Shown here piece by piece: positions 1 to 4,572 of a stretch of 5,530 bases of DNA. This DNA is from an uncultured Streptococcus sp. GTDB lineage: Bacteria > Bacillota > Bacilli > Lactobacillales > Streptococcaceae. The position numbers were made by a program, and so were the translations under genes. The notes beneath the pieces are model-generated. The model was not told where the DNA came from and did no database searches. It worked only from the letters and a program-made list of their open reading frames with translations. The first letter of the stretch is position 1. Each line of letters opens with the position of its first letter. The stretch is taken from the NCBI RefSeq assembly GCF_938020365.1, contig NZ_CALIIB010000156.1, positions 1 to 5,530 on the forward strand, in the 5' to 3' direction.

Positions 1-184
1 TTGCAGGGTAAGATGTTCTATCCAGATAACGAATTGCCCATACAAACATGGGAAGATAGGTCCAATTCCACAATTTCATCATTCGTTTTCCTAGAAAGCC
101 CGAAGGGTTCTTTGATTGCTGAATCAAAGAATGAAACATGAGTAATAAAAGTATGATAGAAATGATAATTATTATATGAAACAC
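1..184 (-). CDS. Partial CDS, N-terminus of a possible class I SAM-dependent methyltransferase with a hydrophobic leader
   Basis: The gene runs off the left edge, leaving about 61 codons. The frame from GTG at 184-182 is open to the edge. GGAGG at 193-197 lies 8 bases upstream of this GTG, and an extended -10 promoter lies further upstream, so the GTG is the best-supported start. An in-frame ATG at 139-137 has no ribosome binding site. From the GTG, residues 2-16 are an almost pure Ile/Leu stretch that could be a membrane segment. They are followed by SKNPSGFLGKRMMKLWNW and an aromatic-rich stretch. The pattern Pro-x-Gly-x-Leu-Gly-Lys with a Trp/Asn segment resembles the N-terminal lid of some Firmicute class I methyltransferases. 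The AdoMet-binding motifs would lie outside the window, so the product is a guess from similarity of style. The existence of the gene is better supported than its function. Confidence 0.5.
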   Translation of the reverse strand, partial: MFHIIIIISIILLLLMFHSLIQQSKNPSGFLGKRMMKLWNWTYLPMFVWAIRYLDRTSYPA

Positions 185-192
185 TCTTCAAT

Positions 193-222
193 CCTCCACT
201 TCTGGATAGCTATATTATACCA
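193..222 (-). promoter_or_regulatory. Extended -10 promoter and ribosome binding site of the left-edge gene
   Basis: On the minus strand TGG-TATAAT (214-222) is a consensus -10 with the TG extension. No good -35 hexamer lies 16-18 bases upstream, which is typical of extended -10 promoters. Transcription would start near 207, and GGAGG follows at 197-193, giving a short leader to the GTG start at 184. It lies downstream of the terminator at 261-292, so this gene is probably transcribed separately from the DUF4956 operon. Confidence 0.6.
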
Positions 223-241
223 TTTTAGAGAGATTATAGCT

Positions 242-292
242 AAATCAATCAACAAAACACCTGCATCCCAAAAGATAACTTTTGGGATGCAG
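242..292 (-). terminator. Rho-independent terminator after the VTC-DUF4956 operon
   Basis: A perfect 14-base-pair inverted repeat (261-274 with 279-292) with a 4-base loop lies 26 bases past the DUF4956 stop codon. On the minus strand it is followed by a T-rich but interrupted tract (about 260-242, GTGTTTTGTTGATTG...). The stem is long and perfect, so termination is likely despite the imperfect T-run. The opposite strand lacks a T-tract directly after the stem, so the terminator works mainly leftward. Confidence 0.8.
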
Positions 293-318
293 GTCATTCA
301 AAACGACTGTCTTTTACC

Positions 319-1002
319 TTACAAGGTTTTTCGTTTTTTGACTTCTTTCGAGAGGGAAATATTCTTAATCTTTTCATAGCGTAAGAAGCGTTGGATGAGG
401 CGCTGGTCGCTTACACCTGGTTTCAAATCAACCACATAGTCTAACTTGATAAACTTATTGTCAACTGACTGGACCGAGGTCAACTCAAAGCTTTTGCAGG
501 CCGTTTCAAAGATTGCTTCAAAAAGGACTTCATAGTCTAATTCAGCTGGAATCTGAATTTGAACATAGCGTCTGGTTTGACTGACCGAACTAAAGCTCAT
601 CTTTTCAAAGAGTAACCAAAAGAAGAAAATGAAGAGCGTGAAAAAAACTCCTAGAGCTAAGAGACCCATTCCTGTCGTGATCCCAATCGCTGTCGCCATG
701 AAGATGGCCAAAAGTTCTTTAGACCCTCCTGCGGCTGATCGGAAACGAATCAAACTGAATGTTCCTGCTACAGCGACACTGGTTCCCAGATTTCCATTTA
801 CCAAGAAAATGATAATGGAAATAATGGCCGGCAAGAGAGACAGTGTGATGACAAACTCCTTGGTATAAATAGTTTGGTGCTTATAGACCTTGGCCAAAAT
901 GATTCCCAAAATCAAGCCCGTCACGAGGGAGGCTATTAGTGCTAGAGGGTTAACTTTGATTTCAGCCGAAGAATAGATACTGTTAAATAGTTGTGTAATC
1001 AT
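319..1002 (-). CDS. DUF4956 family integral membrane protein, partner of the VTC-domain protein
   Basis: The protein has 227 residues. Hydrophobic segments lie at about 20-40, 50-68, 97-118 and 119-132. A conserved-looking block at about 73-96 contains GTFSLIRFRS, the charged membrane-proximal signature of this family. A soluble, probably cytoplasmic C-terminal domain of about 95 residues follows and ends in a Lys/Arg-rich tail. The family has no proven biochemical role that I can state, but its genes are commonly found beside bacterial VTC-domain genes. Here it lies 11 bases downstream of one, and the stop codon TAA of that gene overlaps the Shine-Dalgarno sequence (TAAGGAGAG). Translational coupling and joint function are therefore likely. 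By analogy with the eukaryotic VTC complex, it may be the membrane component that anchors the polymerase or passes its product through the membrane; this is inference. The ATG start is fixed by the AGGAG spacing. Confidence 0.88.
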   Translation of the reverse strand: MITQLFNSIYSSAEIKVNPLALIASLVTGLILGIILAKVYKHQTIYTKEFVITLSLLPAIISIIIFLVNGNLGTSVAVAGTFSLIRFRSAAGGSKELLAIFMATAIGITTGMGLLALGVFFTLFIFFFWLLFEKMSFSSVSQTRRYVQIQIPAELDYEVLFEAIFETACKSFELTSVQSVDNKFIKLDYVVDLKPGVSDQRLIQRFLRYEKIKNISLSKEVKKRKTL

Positions 1003-1013
1003 TGTTTCTCTCC

Positions 1014-1745
1014 TTAAACCTTGACGGCTTGAGGAACCAATTCTTTAGATTTTAAGTAGGCTTTGCCGTATTTTGAGAAGGACTGATCTTCAAGGCCGTA
1101 TTTATTCAAAATTTCAGACATCCACTGAGGATATTCCCCTGGAACCTTGATTTCCATAATTACCATATCGTCTTCCAAGAGGGGATAGCCGTGGCGACCT
1201 GAAGTCAAGTCTACATCATAATCACGGAAGCGGATATTTGAATCAACCGTCACACGAACTTTTTTGTCCTCAGAGCCTTTCATCGAGTAACGGTCATAGC
1301 TAATTACCATTTTCGGTTTTAAGCCTGCATAACGCTCCTGCAACAGCTCCACTTCTGTCTTGACCCGCTCATCAGAAATAGTCTGGTCTGTAAATCCTTT
1401 CTCAATATAATTAACAACCGCAGTCAGATTTGAAACTAGTCGATACTTGAAGCCAACGTCTTCCGACTTTTTCTTGATTTCCAAAAATACCTGACTATCC
1501 TTTGTCGGCTCCGCTGCATAAGTCCGCATCCGTAGCTTTTCACGAGCGCCTCTTCTAGCAATCGAGTCTTGGATCATTTGAAAATCATCATTGTCAAAAT
1601 AGACATTTGAAATGGTTGAAGTCGCATAATCATCTGGAATGAGGTAAGCATGCATTTCAGATTCTAAGCGAGCCAAGGTCGCACGGTCTAAGATGTATTT
1701 TGTTTCAACACGTTGGAAGTTCGTTTGGATTTGTTTTTGTTTCAT
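1014..1745 (-). CDS. VTC-domain protein, polyphosphate-polymerase-like triphosphate tunnel enzyme
   Basis: The 243 residues are almost entirely one VTC catalytic domain, the fold of yeast Vtc4, which makes polyphosphate from ATP inside a tunnel of basic residues. The expected charged strand motifs are present in order: ETKY (14-17), SNVYFDND (46-53), EKLRMRTY (69-76), LEIKKK (88-93), KYRL (100-103), YDR (150-152), VRVTVD (163-168), MEIKVPG (197-203) and the closing SFSKYGKAY (222-230). The Lys/Arg residues would bind phosphates and the Glu residues a metal. There is no SPX regulatory domain and no membrane segment, so membrane attachment would come from the adjacent DUF4956 protein. GGAG lies 7 bases before the ATG. 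The gene is first in a two-gene operon whose promoter region carries two BlaI-type operators. The family assignment is firm. Polyphosphate synthesis is inferred, since other tunnel enzymes of this fold act on different triphosphates. Confidence 0.9.
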   Translation of the reverse strand: MKQKQIQTNFQRVETKYILDRATLARLESEMHAYLIPDDYATSTISNVYFDNDDFQMIQDSIARRGAREKLRMRTYAAEPTKDSQVFLEIKKKSEDVGFKYRLVSNLTAVVNYIEKGFTDQTISDERVKTEVELLQERYAGLKPKMVISYDRYSMKGSEDKKVRVTVDSNIRFRDYDVDLTSGRHGYPLLEDDMVIMEIKVPGEYPQWMSEILNKYGLEDQSFSKYGKAYLKSKELVPQAVKV

Positions 1746-1762
1746 TTGTATGCTCCTTTTTT

Positions 1763-1774
1763 CTACAAATGTAG
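1763..1774. promoter_or_regulatory. BlaI/CopY-type operator in the VTC leader
   Basis: CTACAAATGTAG contains a perfect TACA-nn-TGTA dyad, the core recognised by BlaI/MecI/CopY-family repressors. It lies in the predicted 5' leader of the VTC gene, just upstream of the GGAG ribosome binding site, and about 89 bases centre-to-centre from the promoter dyad at 1852-1863. The two sites share flanks beyond the core (AAAACTACAnnTGTAGAA on the minus strand), which argues against chance. A repressor bound here could act as a transcription roadblock or pair with the upstream site by looping; both are inference. Confidence 0.7.
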
Positions 1775-1795
1775 TTTTTTGGTTTTAAAAGAAAG

Positions 1796-1809
1796 AGAGC
1801 CCTTGCTCT
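1796..1809 (-). other. Small hairpin in the VTC leader
   Basis: On the minus strand AGAGC-AAGG-GCTCT forms a 5-base-pair stem with a 4-base loop and is followed by CTTTCTTTT. It lies between the predicted promoter and the ribosome binding site. It is short for a terminator and could be a weak attenuator, an mRNA-stabilising structure or chance. Confidence 0.3.
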
Positions 1810-1848
1810 ACTACTCTCATACTTTCCGGACAGTATTTTCAAAACTTT

Positions 1849-1877
1849 ATTCTACACTTGTAGTTTTCAAAAACCAA
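1849..1877 (-). promoter_or_regulatory. Promoter of the VTC-DUF4956 operon
   Basis: On the minus strand TTGGTT (1877-1872) and TAGAAT (1854-1849) are separated by 17 bases. An A/T-rich stretch upstream (about 1885-1920) resembles an UP element. Transcription would start near 1842, giving a leader of about 97 bases. The operator dyad at 1852-1863 covers the 3' part of the spacer and the first bases of the -10 box, so repression by blocking RNA polymerase is expected. Confidence 0.6.
1852..1863. promoter_or_regulatory. BlaI/CopY-type operator overlapping the VTC promoter -10 box
   Basis: CTACACTTGTAG contains the TACA-nn-TGTA dyad. Read on the minus strand, its right arm merges into the -10 box (TGTAGAAT). 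The blaI-like promoter at 3950-3978 has exactly the same arrangement, so the repressor encoded at 3535-3912 probably controls both operons. Family knowledge: BlaI and MecI dimers bind such dyads in bla and mec promoters. Confidence 0.72.
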
Positions 1878-1960
1878 GAGGAAAATTACTAAAATTTAAA
1901 AAAACTTTAAAATTGACCTCAATTTATGAGTTGAAGACTAGATCCTACCAAAAATAAAGA

Positions 1961-2012
1961 TAAAAAATTCTACCAATCGCTGCTTCTCTCAAGAAACCTT
2001 GATTGGTAGAAT
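1961..2012 (-). terminator. Terminator after the M56 protease gene
   Basis: A perfect 12-base-pair inverted repeat (1967-1978 with 2001-2012) begins 8 bases past the protease stop codon. On the minus strand it is followed by TTTTTTATC. The 22-base loop is unusually long and can form a small inner hairpin (TTCT/AGAA), so the structure may be two-tiered. It separates the repressor/protease operon from the VTC operon promoter. Confidence 0.75.
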
Positions 2013-2019
2013 ATTTTAT

Positions 2020-3519
2020 CTAATCGTCATCATCATCGTCGTCATCGTCTTTGTCATCATCACGATCTTTATCCTTACTCTTTGAAGAGCTAGTTTGAGC
2101 AGGAGGTTGGACAGGTGCTGTACTAGTGTTTGTATTCGAATTTGTCACAGTATTGGTCGTAGGAGGCGGAGAGCTAACACTTCCCGTCTGACCTACATTC
2201 CCACTTCCACTATCAGCTGAAGTAGCTGCAGAAGACGAAGATGGCGGAACTTCTTTTTCAACTGTTACTGTCTTTTCAACAATAGTATGCTGCTTGGATT
2301 GGACGACTTTTCCAGTCTTGGCATTGACAAGCATCTCATGAGCTGTCTGTCCGTGTGAAAAGAGAATCTTATAATTGCCTTTCTCACGTAAAATCTTCAC
2401 ATCCTTAACGTCCTTTTCAGCCAAAGAAAGTTCTTTCAAAACTGTTTCTAAGGCCTGACGCTGACTAAGCCCTTCCGCTTTCTTAGACTCTAAGACAAGT
2501 TTACTATCTTGTGCGACAGGATTTTCTAAGGCAAAGACCGAGCTAGTCAAGAGTAAAAGTAGAGGAACTGCCACTACAAAAGAAGCAGACAGAAACTTTT
2601 TCGGCAGGCGGCTGTCCATGATACCAATAATCCGTCTCTTAAGATTAAATTTATCCGAGTAAAAACAAGTCGTCAAAGCAAGCGGAGTCTTCTTACTGCG
2701 ATCAATCATCGTCAGAATGGTCTCACCATAAAAAGTTCGATAAGCTACGTCTTTTCTACTCAGAACATCGTAATCACAGTACATTTCTCCTGCTTCCTGA
2801 GTTTCCCGACAAGCGAAACGAACTACTGGATTAAACCAATGTAGGCTCTTGGCGAGAATTGCAAAAAGATTAATCAAGACATCATAGTGCTGATAATGGG
2901 TCAACTCATGCTGGAAAATCAGCTGCAGCTCCTCCTCCGTATAGTCCAGCTCCGGTAGCACAATCAAAATATCTCTGAATCCCAGCAACATTGGACTCTG
3001 TGTCATAGGATAGTAGAGCAGACGAATCTTACTTTTAACGCCCATCTTTTCTTTGATCAAATGCAACTGGAACAAAGTCTCTTCGTCATCAACCTCTGCC
3101 CCCCAACGTTGCAACATTTTTTTGAAACGGATATAAGAATAGGCATATTTTCCTATGTTAAATGCACAACCAAGCAACCAAATGGCAAAGAATATTTCAA
3201 ACCAAGGCAGCCCTAGAAAAGCCTCCCAGAGATTTGCCTGGCTAGCTTTTCCAGCTACTTGAGAAACAGCTTGCCCTCCACTTGTCTGGCCAGCTCTAAC
3301 AGCTGTCTGAACAGTCGCCCCAGTACTCAGCCGAATCAAACCAGAGCCAAATTGAGGACGGATTGGGAATAGAAAGCTCAGCAAGATTAAAAACCAGATA
3401 AAATACTTGACCTTGACTGAAATCTTGCTCTTAAGAATTGCAAAAAGAAGGCTCAAAAACAGAACCAAGATCGAGGTTGAAAGACTGGTTAAGAGGAAAG
3501 ACATCAGGAACTGTTTCAT
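2020..3519 (-). CDS. BlaR1/MecR1-like M56 membrane zinc metalloprotease with PepSY-like sensor and poly-Asp tail
   Basis: This 499-residue protein has the BlaR1 membrane layout: hydrophobic segments at about 4-29, 38-53, 104-121 and 310-330. Basic residues in the 30-37 loop, after 121 and before 310 place the protease domain (122-308) in the cytoplasm and the C-terminus outside. Zinc site: HELTH at 204-208 supplies two His ligands and the catalytic Glu205; Glu245 in GEMYCD is the likely third ligand. The extracellular part (331-499) has no penicillin-binding domain. Residues about 350-415 look like a PepSY domain (repeated Ala/Leu helix, YKILFSHG strand, NAKTGKVV turn). A Ser/Thr/Pro/Asn-rich linker follows (about 424-480), then a tail ending in nine Asp. 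The gene starts 15 bases after the BlaI-like gene, with AGGT as ribosome binding site. In BlaR1 systems the activated protease leads to loss of the repressor; the signal here is unknown. Confidence 0.88.
   Translation of the reverse strand: MKQFLMSFLLTSLSTSILVLFLSLLFAILKSKISVKVKYFIWFLILLSFLFPIRPQFGSGLIRLSTGATVQTAVRAGQTSGGQAVSQVAGKASQANLWEAFLGLPWFEIFFAIWLLGCAFNIGKYAYSYIRFKKMLQRWGAEVDDEETLFQLHLIKEKMGVKSKIRLLYYPMTQSPMLLGFRDILIVLPELDYTEEELQLIFQHELTHYQHYDVLINLFAILAKSLHWFNPVVRFACRETQEAGEMYCDYDVLSRKDVAYRTFYGETILTMIDRSKKTPLALTTCFYSDKFNLKRRIIGIMDSRLPKKFLSASFVVAVPLLLLLTSSVFALENPVAQDSKLVLESKKAEGLSQRQALETVLKELSLAEKDVKDVKILREKGNYKILFSHGQTAHEMLVNAKTGKVVQSKQHTIVEKTVTVEKEVPPSSSSAATSADSGSGNVGQTGSVSSPPPTTNTVTNSNTNTSTAPVQPPAQTSSSKSKDKDRDDDKDDDDDDDDD
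2023..2070 (-). repeat. GAY trinucleotide tract coding for the poly-Asp tail
   Basis: The last 16 codons of the M56 protease gene include 13 GAT/GAC codons, the final nine uninterrupted, with only Lys and Arg codons between the rest. GAT and GAC are mixed, which lowers but does not remove the chance of slippage. Changes by whole codons would alter only the tail length. Confidence 0.75.
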
Positions 3520-3534
3520 GGATACTACCTCATC

Positions 3535-3912
3535 TTACTCTTTCTGATTCAGTAAATTACGCAACTCATCCAGTTCATTTTCTGAAAAGGAATTGGATGA
3601 AAAGAGAGTCTTGACAAAGCCTCCCATGGAATGTCCGCTGTAGCGCTTCAAAAAGTCTGATGTCTCTACTTCTAAGTATTCCTCTTCCGAAATCAAGGCT
3701 GTGTACTGCCTTTCACGTCCCTTTCGAACACTTTCTAAGAAACCCTTTTCCGTCAAGCGAGCTAAGACTGTCAACAAAGTCTGAGGCTTCCAATGGTTAT
3801 CTTCACCCAGCTTTTCCATGATTTGGGCAGAAGTCGTTGGATTTGGCAGGTGCCAAATAATCTTTAAGATAGCAAATTCACCATCTGGTAAACGTTTAAT
3901 TGAATGATTCAT
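3535..3912 (-). CDS. BlaI/MecI/CopY-family winged-helix repressor
   Basis: From ATG at 3912 the product has 125 residues, the usual size for BlaI-like repressors, and begins with the typical LPDGEFAILKIIW (8-20). The winged-helix DNA-binding domain spans about 5-75; the recognition segment is near KPQTLLTVLARLTEKGFL (42-59) and the wing near KGRERQY (64-70). Residues 76-125 would form the dimerisation domain. There are no cysteines, so the CxC metal site of CopY copper repressors is absent. The open frame extends upstream to TTG at 3978 and includes ATG at 3951. The TTG is the -35 hexamer and that ATG overlaps the -10 box of the predicted promoter, so neither would be in the transcript. The ribosome binding site before 3912 is weak (GGAAA). 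The gene heads an operon with the M56 protease, which probably controls its activity. The likely targets are its own promoter and the VTC promoter. Confidence 0.88.
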   Translation of the reverse strand: MNHSIKRLPDGEFAILKIIWHLPNPTTSAQIMEKLGEDNHWKPQTLLTVLARLTEKGFLESVRKGRERQYTALISEEEYLEVETSDFLKRYSGHSMGGFVKTLFSSNSFSENELDELRNLLNQKE

Positions 3913-3949
3913 TACATTTCCATACTTTCTAAAGTCTTCTTCTAATTTC

Positions 3950-3978
3950 ATTCTACATATGTCTAATAAAAAAGTCAA
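3950..3978 (-). promoter_or_regulatory. Promoter of the repressor/protease operon
   Basis: On the minus strand TTGACT (3978-3973) and TAGAAT (3955-3950) are separated by exactly 17 bases, close to the sigma-A consensus. Transcription would start near 3943, about 30 bases before the ATG at 3912. The position of this promoter excludes the longer forms of the repressor reading frame. Confidence 0.75.
3954..3963. promoter_or_regulatory. BlaI-type operator in the repressor's own promoter
   Basis: TACATATGTC matches TACA-nn-TGTA at all but the last base. Its core ACATATGT is the same as in the classical staphylococcal bla operators (family knowledge from memory). It sits between the -35 and -10 boxes and overlaps the -10, as does the dyad at 1852-1863, pointing to autoregulation. 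Confidence 0.68.
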
Positions 3979-3986
3979 TCATTATG

Positions 3987-4019
3987 TAAAAAAAGAGCTG
4001 GAAATCACTATTTCCGCTC
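3987..4019 (-). terminator. Terminator after the DUF1304 gene
   Basis: On the minus strand GAGC-GGAAAT pairs with ATTTCC-GCTC around the loop AGTG, with one bulged A, giving a 10-base-pair stem (3995-4019). A run of T follows (3994-3988). The plus strand also has CTTTTT after the stem, so it may work in both directions. It ends about 10 bases before the -35 box of the repressor operon and insulates it. Confidence 0.8.
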
Positions 4020-4023
4020 CTTT

Positions 4024-4380
4024 TTAGAAAAACAAACTCAGCAAAGTCAACATTGCTAGTCCGCCCTGCTTGAACAAAATTTTCGGATCGCTAGTCACTG
4101 CACCGTAAGCAGCTACCAAGATGATATAAACCATAAAAATCCCCAGCCAAACTGGACTAGGCTGCACAAAAGCCGCAATCAAGACCAAAACAGCTATCAG
4201 CCCGTTATAAACTCCTTGGTTTTTGAAAAGTGTATTGACCGACTGCTGCTCCAACTCCTCTTGAGGCATACCAAAGACCCGTGCTGTCGTAGCTGAAGTC
4301 GTCGCAATGGTCTCTAGGTACATAATATAGAAAAATTCCAAGGCAACCAAACTTGCCAAAATCAGTGTAAAAATAGACAT
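4024..4380 (-). CDS. DUF1304 family small membrane protein
   Basis: The 118-residue protein has four hydrophobic segments at about 3-22, 57-72, 76-95 and 105-118. It carries the family's recognisable motifs: the first-helix pattern EFFYIMYLE (15-23), KNQGVYNG (53-60) and AAYGAVTSD (90-98). No biochemical function is established for this family that I can state. The start is supported by AAGGAG six bases upstream and an extended -10 promoter close by. The gene is monocistronic, with its own terminator, and divergent from the RclA-like gene. No BlaI-type operator is seen at its promoter, so its link with the neighbouring repressor is positional only. Confidence 0.85.
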   Translation of the reverse strand: MSIFTLILASLVALEFFYIMYLETIATTSATTARVFGMPQEELEQQSVNTLFKNQGVYNGLIAVLVLIAAFVQPSPVWLGIFMVYIILVAAYGAVTSDPKILFKQGGLAMLTLLSLFF

Positions 4381-4413
4381 TTCTTCTCCTTATAGAAATT
4401 TATGACGAAAAAA

Positions 4414-4422
4414 AGTATAACA
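4414..4422 (-). promoter_or_regulatory. Extended -10 promoter of the DUF1304 gene
   Basis: On the minus strand TGT-TATACT is a good extended -10 element. No -35 match is seen at the normal distance. Transcription would start near 4407, about 27 bases before the ATG at 4380, leaving room for the AAGGAG site. Confidence 0.55.
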
Positions 4423-4474
4423 TGGAGCAAGAAAAAACGCTAGAATCTAGTTCCAATAAAATGGACAAAGTGTA

Positions 4475-4488
4475 TTAAAACGTTTTAA
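4475..4488. promoter_or_regulatory. Perfect 14-base palindrome in the divergent promoter region, possible operator
   Basis: TTAAAACGTTTTAA is a perfect palindrome about 55 bases upstream of the RclA-like -10 box and upstream of the DUF1304 promoter. It resembles the idealised catabolite site TGAAAACGTTTTCA but lacks the outer G and C, so a CcpA site is only weakly supported. Another regulator, or chance in AT-rich DNA, is possible. Confidence 0.35.
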
Positions 4489-4539
4489 ATTGCATTTTTA
4501 AAATAGGCGTAGCAAAACTCAGCATTTTCTGATTAGATG

Positions 4540-4566
4540 TGATACAATCTTTTTGAAAAATGGAGG
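4540..4566 (+). promoter_or_regulatory. Extended -10 promoter and ribosome binding site of the RclA-like gene
   Basis: TGA-TACAAT (4540-4548) is an extended -10 element without a clear -35. Transcription would start near 4555. GGAGG at 4562-4566 is six bases before the ATG at 4573, so the leader is very short. Confidence 0.6.
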
Positions 4567-4572
4567 TAAATT

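Noticed and set aside
176..379. Plus-strand open frame of 67 codons starting at 176
   Set aside because: It runs through the minus-strand terminator, the promoter and ribosome binding site of the left gene and the 3' end of the DUF4956 gene, and has no ribosome binding site of its own.
629..868. Plus-strand open frame inside the DUF4956 gene
   Set aside because: Shadow of a well-supported membrane protein gene; Lys/Pro-rich composition and no start signals.
2020..3519. M56 protein as a beta-lactam resistance sensor
   Set aside because: The extracellular part has no penicillin-binding SxxK/SxN/KTG set, and no beta-lactamase or PBP2a-like gene is in the window.
3535..3912. Repressor as a CopY copper regulator
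   Set aside because: CopY has a cysteine metal-binding motif near its C-terminus; this protein has no cysteines, and no copper ATPase or chaperone gene is nearby.
4440..4450. Short inverted repeat CTAG-AAT-CTAG
   Set aside because: Only 4-base arms, no T-tract and no relation to either promoter; expected by chance in AT-rich spacer.
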